Source of the DNA: Heterocephalus glaber
Taxonomy: Eukaryota > Chordata > Mammalia > Rodentia > Bathyergidae
Direction: 5' to 3'
Length of the DNA: 64,000 bases
NCBI RefSeq assembly: GCF_000247695.1
Contig: NW_004624800.1
Coordinates: 12,223,069 to 12,287,068, forward strand
Below the pieces are notes generated by a model, which saw nothing but the letters and a program-made list of their open reading frames with translations, ran no database searches and was not told the DNA's origin. Made by a program: the position numbers and the translations under genes. Of the stretch, positions 50,281 through 64,000 are shown piece by piece (within the stretch, counting starts at the first letter, position 1; the number at the start of each line of letters is the position of its first letter).

Positions 50281-50297
50281 AACAGGCACAGATTCAC

Positions 50298-50303
50298 TTT
50301 ATT
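50298..50303 (-). terminator. Trypsinogen polyadenylation signal
   Basis: AATAAA on the minus strand, 30 bases past the trypsinogen stop codon; a very short 3' UTR is typical of this family. Confidence 0.9.
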
Positions 50304-50332
50304 ACCGTAGGTATGGCAACAGAACCGGGGGC

Positions 50333-53302
<2,970 letters not shown>

Positions 53303-53338
53303 GGTGGCAGATGTACAGTTGAGCAAGTGGTGGAGCTG

Positions 53339-53346
53339 TATTTATA
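53339..53346 (-). promoter_or_regulatory. Trypsinogen TATA box
   Basis: Minus-strand TATAAATA, 37 bases upstream of the ATG, so the 5' UTR would be very short, as usual for pancreatic protease genes. Confidence 0.85.
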
Positions 53347-53405
53347 CCTCTTAGGAGGGAGGGAAGATACAGAGGTGGAGGGTCATGTTCCTCCCTGCAC
53401 AAACA

Positions 53406-53422
53406 CACCTGTAGATTTTCCC
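53406..53422 (+). promoter_or_regulatory. PTF1-type pancreatic element
   Basis: CACCTG (53406-53411), five bases, TTTCCC (53417-53422): the E-box plus TC-box arrangement bound by PTF1 (PTF1A/RBPJL) in acinar gene promoters such as elastase. It is about 60 bases upstream of the TATA box. Confidence 0.75.
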
Positions 53423-53429
53423 TTCCCAG

Positions 53430-54160
53430 AGTCTTGCATCAGCCCTGTTGTGTGTGCCACTCTGTGTGAGGTGATAAAGAAAGTTACCTTCTGAGGCTGA
53501 GAGGGAGAGCAGCTGATTTTTTGAAAGGATGCTGGGCTGAGGAAAACAGGAGAAGCCAACCTCGCCATTTACAAGACTGGGCTTGCTTAGGCTGAGAGAT
53601 GAGGGTTTGGAGGAAGAAGAATGGCCTGGGTCCTTAGAAATCCTCTGAACTTGTGGGGATTTATGTAACTTACTTTGAGAATGCATTAATATTGACAGCA
53701 AGCTTGGCTGTTTGGGATCCTGGAGTTCCCAAGAGAGGAAAGAAATGTCTAAGACTTATTACCATGAGCACGAAGTCCCTTCTCTGCAATCTAATGCCCT
53801 GGGCAAGAAGGTCAAATCCAAGGCCTTGGCAGCCAGAATTACAAGGAGGTGATGAGAGGGAGACTCAGAGTTTTAGAAGTCTGGGCTTCCAGTTGGCTCT
53901 CCTTTCTACCAAAGCTATAAATGGGGAGTGTTTTGAAGGAGAAGTGAAAGTTAAGTAGGAGCTTACTCAATACATTAGAGGGATGGAAGACCAACATCAC
54001 ATTCCTCCTCCTCCTCAATGTCAGGTCATTTGTCTCTCCCTTTGCTCATGCTTTTAAGGGTTTTCTTAAAACAGCCTTTTGGTTGCTCTCATGGTCTGTA
54101 CCATGAGAGGATGAAAACTACTCTATCTGATAGAAGCAGATAGATGGAGCTATGATGATA
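53430..54160. other. Upstream flank of trypsinogen
   Basis: No gene or young repeat recognised. Confidence 0.4.
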
Positions 54161-54167
54161 TGCCCCA

Positions 54168-54377
54168 GATGATATGAGACAGAGTGTATTGAATCTGTAT
54201 AACAATTTTGGGAGTATGACCATTTTCATTATGTTGGTTCTTCCTACCCAAGAGCAGGGGATATCTTTCCACTTTCTGATATCCTCTTTGATCTCCTTTT
54301 CCAGATTACTGTGGTTTTCAATGTAAAGATCCTTTACTTCCTTTTTTAAATTGATCCCTAAGTATTTTATTTTTTTA
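54168..54377 (-). repeat. Inverted L1 ORF2 segment
   Basis: L1 ORF2 sequence in antisense; its stretch 54190-54267 is the reverse complement of sense L1 at 54536-54619 (shared phrase 'cttgggtaggaagaaccaac'). The sense L1 resumes immediately at 54378 with the next part of ORF2. This is the pattern of a twin-primed 5' inversion. Confidence 0.75.
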
Positions 54378-54453
54378 ATGGAATCTCAATCAAAACACCA
54401 TTACCACACCCACAAAGAACTAGAGAAAACAATCCTAAAGATACCCTTTGCTC

Positions 54454-54533
54454 GGGCTGGGGATTTAGCTCAGTGGTTCCGCCACCTGCCTCGCAAGTGC
54501 AAGGACCTGAGTTCGATCCCTGGTACCAAAGAA
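54454..54533 (+). repeat. ID-like SINE in L1, 17-bp TSD
   Basis: gggctggggatttagctcag, B box gagttcgatccc and a short A-rich tail. Target-site duplication aaagataccctttgctc (54437-54453) and aaagatatcctttgctc (54534-54550), one mismatch. Confidence 0.93.
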
Positions 54534-56158
54534 AAAGATATCCTTTGCTCTTGGGTAGGAAGAACCAACATAGTAAAAAAAAATGGCCATACTCCCAAAA
54601 TTGTTTTACAGATTTAATGCAGTCCTAATAAAAATACCAATAGCATACCTCAAGGAACTAGAAAAAAACATTTCTAAAATTCATTTGGAACCAGAAGAGA
54701 CATAGAATAGCAGAAACAATTCTTGGCAACATGGGCAAGGCAGGAGGCATCACAATCCCTGTCTTGAAATTATATTACAAAGCTACTGTGATAAAAACAG
54801 CATGGTACTAGCAAAAAACAGACCTGAGGCTCAGTGAAACAGTTTAGAAGACACAGAAACAACCCCAAACACACTCAGCCACCTTATCTTTAACAAAGAG
54901 TCCAACCAGGCCAGCTAGAAGAAAGATAGCCTTTTTAATAACTGTTGCTGGAAAAACTGGCTTTCTACATTCTGATGACTAAAACTAGACCCATGTCTCT
55001 CACAATGCACTAAACTAAAATCAAAATTGTTCCAAGATCTAAATAGTAAGACAGAAACACTAAATCTGCTGAAAGAGATAATAAGTAGAACTTTTGAGGA
55101 CACAGGTGTAGGCAAAGACTTCATGAACAAAACCCTAATTGCATGGGAAATAATACAAAGAATCAACAAGTGAAATCTTATCCTATTAAAAAACTTTCAC
55201 ACAGCAAAAGAAATCACCAAGAGTGAAAAGACAACTCATAGAGTTGGAAAAAACTTGTAGCCAGTTGCTTCTCTAGCAGACGATTAATATCTAGAACATA
55301 CAAAGAATTGAAAAAATTCAAAACCCCCAAATTTAAAGACCCAATAAAAAATGGGCATCTGAATTGAATAGATACTTCTCAGATGAAGAAATAGAAACAG
55401 CAAATAAATATATGAAAAAATGTTCCAAATCACTGGTCATTCAAGAAATGCAAATTAAAACAATGCTGAGATTTCATCTCACTCCAGAAAGAATGGCTGC
55501 TATCAAGATATCAACCAACAACAAGTACTGGTAGGGCTGGGGGGAAAAGGGAATCCATTGGTAGGACTGCACACTGGTGCAACCACTGTGAAAATCAGTG
55601 TGAAGATTCCTCAAAAAACTAGGATTAGAGGTTCCATTTGCCCCAGCTATTCCCCTTCTGGATATGTTCCTGAAAGAACTAAAAGCTTCATACCACAGTT
55701 ATATATGCACACTCATGTTTATAGTGGCACAATTTTTAATAGCTAAATCTTGGAAGCAGCTCAAATGTCCATCGACCCATGAATGGATAAAAAGGATGTG
55801 TTTTTTATATAATGGAATACTACTCAGCCATAAAGAAGGATAAACTTGAGACATTTATAGCTAAATGTATGCACCTTGAGACTATACTCTTAAGAGAAAT
55901 AAATTGGACAGGTGTAACTATCACATTGTGTCTCTTATGTGAGAAATTGAAAGTATAAATGAGGAACAAAATGTATAATAGATATTGTGAAATAATTTGT
56001 TCAAAAGAAGAAGGTACAGGGGGAGGAAGGAAGAGAAAAGAAAACAATGAGAAAAGAAGGAAAACCAGAAACAAAGATATTGTAAATAAGGAGGGGAAGG
56101 GGGTTGAAGGGATGAGAGGGGATTGGGGAAAAAAGAGGAATCAAGATATATCATGTAC

Positions 56159-56254
56159 GGCCGGGGATTTAGCTCAGGGGTTTTGCCGCCTGCTGCGCAA
56201 GCGGAAGGATCTTAGTTCGATCCCCAGCACCAAAAAAAAAAAAATAACAACAAA
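56159..56254 (+). repeat. ID-like SINE in L1 3' end
   Basis: ggccggggatttagctcagg, B box tagttcgatcccc and a poly-A tail. Duplicated flanks agatatatcatgtac (56144-56158) and agatataccatgtac (56255-56269). Confidence 0.92.
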
Positions 56255-56349
56255 AGATATACCATGTACAGGTACAAATTCCCTGTGATGAATGTGATCT
56301 ATGATGAATGTGATCATTATGCATATCTAAATTTTACCAGTGAAATTAA

Positions 56350-57055
56350 TATTTAAAGTGTAGATAGTGGTAATCTGCAGTCTGATCAGAGAATTAGCAG
56401 TAGGTAGAGAGATTAGCTCAGGGTAAAGGAATCAAGTACTAGGTTCAGTAACAAAGATGTGGGGGAGGATTCTGGAATCTCCTATCTTATGTAATGAAAC
56501 TATTATCCTGGGCTTCATAAAGAATTAATATTTCCAGCAAGGATCCCAATTGGGACCTGCCATAGCTACCAAGAATCAGCCCTACAATTTTTATTGGGGC
56601 ATAACCTGTCCTGAGGAGTGTAGAGACAGATAGTGGATGTACTTGTATAATTAGATAATATGGGAGCAAATTGGAGGGGCCGTCTTACAAGGTGCTTATC
56701 CGTTTCAGCTCCTCTAAGCCCAGGGTGCGTGAGGAGCAGGAGCAAGCAGAGTTTATGCTTAGATTCTAAAAAAAGTAGAAAAGGAATGAGAGCTCTGGAG
56801 ATGCTGAACAAAGTGAGCAAAGCTTAGTTCAACAGTTGGTGATAGAATTGGAGATGGCAAGCAGGGAGGGGGATAGAGGAAATGGAAACTAGAGTGAATT
56901 GTGGGAAATGCCAATGTAGGGCTTGTAGAGTACCTGCTGGTGCCCTCCCTGGCATGGATAGGCCAGCTTCTTTGTACCAGAGATCAGCTATGGAAAGCTC
57001 TCACCTGTCCACCCTGCATCCCTTCTATTGCTTAATGGGCTTTTACCCCAGTGGG
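56350..57055. other. Intergenic, nothing recognised
   Basis: No gene or assigned repeat. Confidence 0.4.
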
Positions 57056-57057
57056 TA

Positions 57058-57512
57058 TCTTAGTTACTTTTCTTTTTGCTGAGACAAAATACCCAACACC
57101 CAAAGTTAGAGGAGGAAAGGTTTATTGTAGCTCACAGTTTGTAGAGGTTCATTCCATAATTAATTGACTCCAAGGCAGAGAGAGTGGCATCACAGAGGAG
57201 AAACAGTTCATGGCAGGCAGAGGCAGCATAAGCAGCAAGTGACAAATGAGCAATGACCAGTAGCTACCATAGCAGCCCTCTTTCTGTCCCTTATAGTCTG
57301 TCCAGACTATACACCCTTAGGGAAGGTCCAGCCCCTTATCTAGAGAGGGCTTTCCCATTGTCCACTTCCAGAATGATACCAACCAATCAGTAAACTAATC
57401 TAGTAATCACACACCCTTGATCTCAGCATCATGCACTAGATCCAGTCACCTATGAAAGCTCCACCTATGACAGCATGAGGCTTTGGTGAGACATCTAGGC
57501 ATAAGCCATAAC
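57058..57512 (+). repeat. Rodent interspersed repeat (URR1-like?)
   Basis: Begins 'tcttagttacttttcttttt gctgagacaaaataccc', then 'aggaggaaaggtttattgta', and ends near 'ataagccataaca'. This layout is familiar from rodent genomes. I tentatively compare it to the URR1 non-autonomous DNA elements, but the family needs a library match. A diverged second copy is at 16530-16660. Confidence 0.5.
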
Positions 57513-57539
57513 AGTGGGAACACTGTTGTGTTTGTACAG

Positions 57540-58480
57540 TGCCTGATAGCTTTTCAGAAACTTTAACACACACAATGGTAGTGTGTTGCTTTTCCTTTGT
57601 GTTGAGCATCACAGTTTAACTTTTCACAAATATTTTATCAGTGAACTATGCAGGATAAAGTTATTTCCATTTACAGAGGAAGAGACTGTGGCTTATAGAG
57701 ATTCTGCCTTGTCCAAAATGTCACCTAAAAATGGCAGTACTGCCTCAGACTGCAGGAAAACATGGCAAGAGTTGTGAAGTGTGGGACTTGCTGCTGGTGG
57801 TACCTAAAAGTTTTACTGGGGAATCAACCCATTGGAAACTAGTTGGAAGATTCTACATCTGACTTTCTCCTGGAACTTGACTTCCTGGAAGAAATGAAAC
57901 ATCAAATAATATTTCACCTGGCACCTTATCCTAGAGCCTTACCTTACTATGGCCCTTGTCCCACATGCCTAATCCATGGACACTTTTCTGTGCTCACATG
58001 TAGTTGACAGACACTTAGGAAGCCAGGTTGGGGAACCTGGATAATATGTGATATTTCTGTGATGTCACTTAACACACTGCTTTGCTTTGTTTCTTTGCAG
58101 TGGGGTACTCATAGGATTGATGTTTTAATGGGGAAGGATAGAATTTTGCTCTAGCATTGGTAGATACTATGTGCACTGGACAGACAGCCACAGGAAAGTA
58201 CCCTTGGCAGAAGAAAACACTATGGGAAAGGGAATTTTTGGATTGGCCCCTGTGCCTCTGACTCTGTCCTAAAGGGAATATCAAAGAGCAGGATGATTTC
58301 CTGTAGCTGAAGCTCACAAATTAGGCTTTTCCTGATATTTTATGCTCCTACTTACAGCCTGAGATCAGTTTTCTTCAAGGTAGGAATCACCTTTCAGGCA
58401 GAGAAGGGAGTTATAGGTAGATATTGCTACCTACTTTTAGATAAATAGGATAGGTTCAGATCCAGCTGCTTAAACTCAAT
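57540..58480. other. Intergenic with possible MIR remnant
   Basis: A MIR-like antisense segment at about 57540-57740; otherwise nothing recognised. Confidence 0.35.
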
Positions 58481-58487
58481 AGTTCTC

Positions 58488-58568
58488 TTTTTTGGGGTAC
58501 TTGGGTTCGAACTTAAGACCTTGCACTTGCAAGGCAGGCACGGCACCACTGAGCTAAATTCCCCGGCT
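58488..58568 (-). repeat. ID-like SINE, antisense
   Basis: The reverse complement has the A box (tttagctcagtgg) and B box (gttcgaaccc); T-rich end at the left. Target duplication is not clear. Confidence 0.85.
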
Positions 58569-59066
58569 CTATGCAGTTCAGTTCTTAATACCATTTTTTC
58601 TGAGTTAGATATTCCTTTGTCTACATCTTCAAGTCATTTTACTAGCTTGTGTTTGGTGTTTAGCCTATTAAACTCCTGTTTTTCATTTATTATAACAGTG
58701 AATTTTCAGTGTCCTTATTCTACACCAAATATTATGTCTTTCATGGACCTTTTTTCATATGCTTGTCAAAGCTACAGCTTTAGATGAAGAATCTAAAAGT
58801 TGGAGTTTAAGTGACTTCTCCAGAGACACTTGGGTAAGGAATGCAAAGATGGTATCAGAACCTCTCCTCTTCTTCAAACTCAGTTTATTTCCCAGTACAT
58901 TGCTACATGATGGAGTCTTTCCAAGCTCCTAATTTTCTGAAAATTACACTTTTATCAGATCACGAATTACTATTTTCTTTGTGTATCAAATATGCCCAGA
59001 TCAAGTTTTTCTCTTCAGATCTTTGTCAACTCCTTGGGCTCCAGCATCTTTATACAGATATTTTTC

Positions 59067-59275
59067 TGGTGGCATTTGGGGCTTGAATCCCAGGCCTTTG
59101 CACTGAGCTACATCCTCAATCCTTTATTTTATTTTATTTTAATTTATATTATTGTTTTGGGAGGCAAAATCTTACTAAATTGCAAAATTACCCAGATTGG
59201 GCTTGAACATGTGATCTTTCTGGCTTAGCTTCCCGGAGTGCTGGGATTACAAGTGTGCACCACCATGAGCAGCTT
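59067..59275 (-). repeat. ID-like plus B1-like composite SINE, antisense
   Basis: On the reverse strand a 7SL-derived part (59140-59275; + strand shows 'cagattgggcttgaacatgt', 'gtgctgggattacaagtgtg') is followed by an ID-like part (59067-59128, 'gaatcccaggcctttgcact'). A dimer of B1 and ID types is known in rodents (B1-dID class); it could also be two independent insertions. Confidence 0.6.
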
Positions 59276-59289
59276 TTATAGCTAGATTA

Positions 59290-61210
59290 TTAAGTTCCAG
59301 ACTATCTTCCCCCCAAAGCCAAGCTCCCTTCCACTATTTTTTCATATTTCCCTAACAACATCACTTTTCATCCAGTAAGCACCTGTTCTCTTGGATATCT
59401 CATCCTGGAAATCACTGAGAGTGAAGGGGGTGCTCCGTGATCCAGAAAGACCTGAAGAGCAAGGCAAAGGCTTGGATGCTCAGAGTGGTCATGGTTGATC
59501 AGCCCATTGGAGTCACTGCCACTCATCCTGTCTTGTTTCTTTGTTCTCATCTTCAAGTCATGAAGTGCCATTTGAGTATTTTATGGATTCTTCAAGTTTC
59601 ACGCACCATACAGTTTCTACAAACTGATACTTTAAGGTTGTTTAAAGATACATTGATTCCTGTGGTGTAAGGATGAGTCTCTCTGTTCCCATCACAGCCA
59701 CTCCCTGTCCACTCCTTCCAGGCCTCCTGAGCTGGTTAGGTGATTGGAGAGTAAGTAGGAGGGAGTCAGGGTAGGGTCCAGGAGGAGTATCCATGTTGTC
59801 ATCACACCTGTGAATTCCATGAAACTTAGAGTCTGATACTTGATGTTTTTATCCATTTTTCTAAATCACATTAGGTCCAGATTGAAACCCATAAGCCAGG
59901 TGTGGTCATAAGTCCAATTGGTCAGTAGGCTCCTTCTAGTCATTTGGCTTGTAAAAAGTCTAGACTCTGCCATCCATTTGGAAAGGAGCCAACTGGTGAG
60001 TCCACCTCCTTTAGGTCAGCTTGGCCAGAGGCATCTTCAGAAGGCTTTCAAGGCTCAGAGCTGAGGGCTCCATCCATACAGACCCCAGAAGCAGTTCCCA
60101 TCTGCTCAAGGCCACTGTGCTTGAGCAGGTGGTTCCGGACCTTGCCCCTGAAGAATCCATAGCATCTGTTCCATTTCCCAGTCCTGGGTAAGGCAGCAGA
60201 GGGAGATCAGCACACATCATTGTGCTCCTTCCTGATTAAATATAAAGCTTTGTTCAAATATGAGCTTGAGAGTTTTGTTTTCTTCCTGCGGAACAATCCA
60301 GTTAATTTCTTAGTGAGCTTAGGTAATCTAAACTCAAATCTTGGTAGATTTTTTTCTCCAAAGAATCTATTGCATCTTGACAAGTTTTCCTTTTGAAAAG
60401 TCATTCTTACTTAATCATTAAATATTTACTGGATTCCCATGATATTCCAGGAGTTCTAGGCTCTAAGAAAATAGCAGTAAAGAAAAGGTCCTTGCTTTTA
60501 TGGCATTTTTGTGTTCATCCATACACATGTGAGGAAGTATAGATATTGCCGAATATATATATTTTTTTCTCTTTTTAGAAGTAGTGATTACGTGTTATTA
60601 AAACAAGGTAAAGTGTTAATGTGGAGGTACAGATAGGGTGATCAAGAAAGTTCTCTTTGGGGAAATGATATTTGAGTTAAGAAAAGAATAAGAAAGAGAC
60701 AGCCATGGGAAGGAGGGACTGAAAAGTCTTTCACAATTCCCTTCTGAATCTATACTAAAAAGAAATCAACACACACAACTAATTGTTTTGTTTTGTTTTT
60801 TCAGTTAAATTACCTTGTCCCCTACCATATGGTTATTTACTTTGCCATTGGCTTTGATTGTAAAAACATATGACCTGAGAAATGAATATTACTGTATTTA
60901 AATATTCTTATTAAAATTACTAGAAATGTATTTTTGACATGAAATGACATTTATAAACTATTGTTGGGTTAATAGAATAAATGATAAAATGGTCATTATC
61001 AGGTAATCTAATTCTATTAAAACTTTGATTTTACTTTTCCTCACTTTAACTGAAATTTTTATAATAAAACACAGATTTGATATAATTAAAACAACAAAAT
61101 GAAAAAAATAATATATACAATTTTATAAGGGAGTGCGATACTTAACCTCCAAAAAGTACTTGTTAATGGTAAAATGTCAATTATGAGTGTGATCAATAAA
61201 GGTACTGACT
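59290..61210. other. Intergenic, nothing recognised
   Basis: AT-rich; no exon, no young repeat. Confidence 0.4.
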
Positions 61211-61214
61211 ACAT

Positions 61215-61440
61215 GTTTTGTCTTTACCAGACACAATGTCATATGTTTCACAGTGATAACATCTCATTCTTATAATAAGCCCTCATTTATCAGATCTCAT
61301 TATTATCCTAATTTTGTATGTATGAGGCTAAGGCATACAGAAATTGTGTGACTTGTTCACGCATACACCTAGTGATGAAGAAATAGAATGGAATTTTAAA
61401 CTCAGGCCTGTCCATTTGTGGGACTGCATAACCTTTGTTC
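61215..61440 (-). repeat. MIR remnant
   Basis: Antisense MIR-like order ('attattatcctaattttgta', '...gtgtgacttgttcacgc', 'tttaaactcaggcctgtcc'). Confidence 0.5.
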
Positions 61441-61497
61441 CTTTTTCTCCAGCCCCATTGTGATTAAAATGTGAGTTAATAGATGGAGATGCTTGTT

Positions 61498-61595
61498 AGT
61501 CTAGGGACGCTAGATAGGGATCTGTAACAGATCTAGAGTCCCAGATAGTCTAGGGACGCTAGATAGGGATCTGTAACAGACCTAGAGTCCCAGAG
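61498..61595. repeat. Tandem duplication, 49-bp unit x2
   Basis: Unit 61498-61546 repeated at 61547-61595 with about two base differences near the ends (agatctagag versus gacctagag). Lies at the edge of the LTR-like block. Confidence 0.9.
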
Positions 61596-61619
61596 TAAAC
61601 TACTCAACTCTTTGTTTAC

Positions 61620-62055
61620 CCAAAACTGATATTCCAGGCACCACAATTGTTAGAACAAGCTGCAGATGTCTGCTGACCATCAATATGTGACAGTTGACCA
61701 CTAACCTTTGTCCCCTTTTCTTTAATTCTATATGTTAACTTCCCCCTCAACCCCCTATAAAAACAGCCTTGGATTCTGAGCCTGTTGCCTCTCTAAGCTA
61801 TTTTGCTTTGGGAGTGCCATCTGGCCAGACTAATAAAGGTCTGTTTTCCAACTTGTCCGGTGTGTTCCTTCCTGGGTGTTCTTCACTGTAGTCAGCTCCT
61901 TGGAGCATTTGGTAAGGCTCTTGGTCTTACATTCTGAAGACACCGCTGGGATTCCTGGGTGTGCTTCACTAGTCAGCTCCTTGGAGCATTTGGTAAGGCC
62001 CTCGGTCTTACACATTGAGAGAGTTCAAGTCTTAGACACACTGCTTCACAACTTC
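61620..62055 (+). repeat. Solo LTR-like element
   Basis: Has LTR architecture: TATA-like 'cccctataaaaacagc' near 61755, a polyadenylation signal AATAAA near 61832, then a GT-rich segment. After it, a unit of about 75 bases containing 'gtcagctccttggagcattt' occurs twice (about 61890 and 61970). No viral gene flanks it, so it would be a solo LTR; family not assigned and ends not fixed. Confidence 0.55.
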
Positions 62056-62089
62056 TAAGGAGACCATTTTGTTATGTTACTGCAAGACT

Positions 62090-62575
62090 TATCTCTAGGT
62101 GACTTTGTTGACCTCAGAGGGACACAGGACTATGAAGCAGGAAGGGAAGCTAGCGCTAAGGCAGGAGGCTAGCAAGACTTTAAAGTAGGTTAGGTCACTT
62201 GCTCAAGGCCAGAGTCAACAAGCTAGAGTCCAGATGTGTAACTGAGGCAGGCAGCTAATAGGACTGTAAAGTAACCGCCTGATAGGAAACAAACAGGGAA
62301 TGTACCTTCTGGTGTTGAGAAGGAGAAAGAAACCCAATGGGTATTCAAAGGAGCAAGCTGAGGCATCCTTCGAGCAAAAAGCCAACGGTTAATCAAAGCA
62401 GCAGGCCGACTCACTCCCTGAGATAAGCAAGCAGTATGTGCACAGAAACCAGGAGGGCTCCGTGGGAGTAAAATGCCTCCTTTGTGCAGGGTGACTCGGT
62501 CTGGAATGTGGCCATCTCTGCAGTCTATGTCTGCGTTTCTTTCTTATAATAAATTTTTATTTTAACCTTAAAATC
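62090..62575 (+). repeat. Second LTR-like or unclassified repeat
   Basis: Ends with 'gtctgcgtttctttcttata' and 'ataataaatttttattttaa', an LTR-like 3' end with a polyadenylation signal. Weakly supported; no coding content. Confidence 0.35.
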
Positions 62576-62579
62576 GGTC

Positions 62580-64000
62580 CATGCATGACTTCCATTTGTA
62601 TGCAACCAAGACTCTATGCAGCTGGAGAGAGCAGCAGAGCCATTAGATAAAATGAGTATAATCATAGATCCCTGTGGTCTAGAGAATGAGTGTGTATGGA
62701 AGGAGTAGAAGACCCGCTGGGCCAGATCCAGGGTGGAGCTGCATAGGACCAGGAGCTAGGATACAGGAAAGTGAGGATCTAGGGAGAGCTACATACTTAC
62801 TGAAAAGACAAGCTAGAAAACAAATCCCAAAGCAAATAATATTAATAAAGAATATTATTTATTGGTCTCAAATTCAGGTAAACAATTTCAAGAATTTCCC
62901 CTGATTATTCATGGTCTTTGAGTAGTCAGCACATTGCAATTTTGGATAGACAGTTTATATGGCCAAGGTACACACTGAGATAAAATGGCATTGGGTCTAT
63001 AGCACCCTAAATTACTTGGAAGAGGCAAAAGTAAACATTTCCTGGAAAACCCACCTGTAGTCGAGTATTTAAAGAGTTCCCAGAGATTAGTTCACAATAT
63101 CAAATTACACAACACAGAAGGAAATGAGCCACCCTGGCAGTCAGCAGACACTTCCAACAAGAAAGCCAGATGTGAAAAAGCACCAGATGTTGGCATTAGT
63201 AAAAGTTCCAAACAGATGCTTAACATTCTTAAAGAAATAAAACAATTTAGAAATGCACACAAGAAGAAAATCAGCTTTGAAAAATGGCTACTAATATTTT
63301 TAAAGACCCAAGGAAATTAAAATTAATTTAATGTTAATAAGTGGCTTATTGAGGCAAAGATGTGAATTAATAAACTGAACAGTGGTCCTTAAGAAATCAC
63401 CCAGAATGCAGCACAGTGAAGCAAAAAGAGGAAATGCATGACTGAAAAGGTAAAGAGATTAGATAATGGGAAAAAAGTGGAATGCAAGATAGATTTGCTC
63501 ATTGACCCTGCAGGCCATGTTTTCCATGAAATGTGAGGAACTGGATGTATGGACTGAAATTCTTGCTCTGTGAAGGTTTCCCTTCAGCACTACCTTTCAG
63601 AATCACATGTGCGTTAGACTGAAACATTCATTTCAGAATAACACGTGACCCAGCCAAAAAGCAGGCCTATGATTTTCACCTAAAAATAGGGAATTTCTAT
63701 TAAATTCTGGGTATAGATTTAGGGTAAGGGAGAGAATGTAGGAGTAAGGCTATCCTGAGACTTTTGAGATAAACTTTCAAAATTGATTGCTTCTTCTTCC
63801 AGCTATGCTGGAGTCTTTCTTCATTATGCACTCTATAATAATGGACTGTTCTGTGCATATCAGATTTGGTCATTTTGCAGATTAAGTAACTCTTGGGTCT
63901 GAATGCCATAATGAGGCATTCATCATGAGCCAGGAGCAACTTTTAAGGAAGAATAGTTGCTAGTAGGTAGAAGAGAGGAGGGCTTTACATCTAAACTTTG
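62580..64000. other. Intergenic, nothing recognised
   Basis: AT-rich, no gene recognised. No V segment signature (YLCAxS followed by a heptamer) was seen between 53.4 kb and the window end. Confidence 0.4.

Larger units (their letters stand above)
54378..56345 (+). repeat. L1 ORF2 3' half and 3' end, sense
   Basis: Long sense L1 with recognisable ORF2 phrases ('agctactgtgataaaaacag', 'aatgggcatctgaattgaat', 'aatggaatactactcagcca') but many stops, so not coding. Interrupted by two ID-like SINEs (54454-54533 and 56159-56254). The order near 54378-54550 implies two L1 pieces: one short piece after the inversion, then a second piece that restarts earlier in ORF2. Confidence 0.8.

Noticed and set aside
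61498..61595. Tandem repeat as a CRISPR-like array
   Set aside because: Only two directly abutting units without spacers; mammalian context.
53430..64000. Search for another V-beta gene or trypsinogen relic
   Set aside because: No FYLCAxS-heptamer pattern, no GDSGGP or SAxHC exon on either strand was found by reading; not excluded for very decayed copies.

Overview
This window is nuclear DNA from a mammal, almost certainly a rodent. It holds the diversity-joining-constant end of the T-cell receptor beta (TRB) locus. The rodent inference rests on the repeats: short tRNA-derived ID-like SINEs (several with clean target-site duplications), monomeric B1-like SINEs, L1 remnants and old MIR copies. 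The ID-like subfamily is not the mouse or rat one, so a non-muroid rodent is likely, but I cannot name the species. All genes here are spliced or recombination segments, so long ORFs are a poor guide; most long uninterrupted frames are chance.

Layout in + coordinates: 1-20.5 kb is gene-free and rich in repeats. TRBV30 (+ strand, intact) lies at 20.5-21.3 kb. A candidate T-cell enhancer (E-beta) is at about 24.0-24.23 kb. TRBC2 occupies 32.47-31.02 kb (- strand). Seven TRBJ2 segments lie at 36.17-35.08 kb, and TRBD2 is at 36.82 kb. TRBC1 occupies 40.62-39.23 kb. Six TRBJ1 segments lie at 44.88-42.94 kb, and TRBD1 is at 45.55 kb. One complete five-exon trypsinogen gene (PRSS) lies at 53.30-50.33 kb (- strand). 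From 53.4 to 64 kb the window is intergenic, with a rearranged L1, SINEs and LTR-like sequence. Transcription of the D-J-C clusters runs from high to low coordinates; the remaining V genes should lie beyond 64 kb.

How the parts work together: D segments carry a 12-spacer recombination signal (RSS) on the 5' side and a 23-spacer RSS on the 3' side. The J segments have 12-spacer signals and TRBV30 has a 23-spacer signal, so the 12/23 rule orders D-to-J then V-to-DJ joining by RAG. TRBV30 is in opposite orientation to D-J-C, so it must join by inversion. Each rearranged V-D-J is spliced to a four-exon constant gene encoding the membrane-anchored beta chain, which pairs with the alpha chain and CD3. 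The trypsinogen is an unrelated pancreatic gene embedded in the locus, as in human and mouse, and has its own TATA box and PTF1-type element.

Most notable observations: TRBJ1-4 has lost the FGXG motif (FGSR) and has a poor RSS. TRBC1 and TRBC2 first exons differ at only 3 of 390 bases, all silent, while exon 3 differs at about 11 of 107, which points to local gene conversion. There are candidate E-beta and CTCF sites at positions that match known locus architecture. I found no wholly new biological system; this is a well-known locus in a species-specific version.
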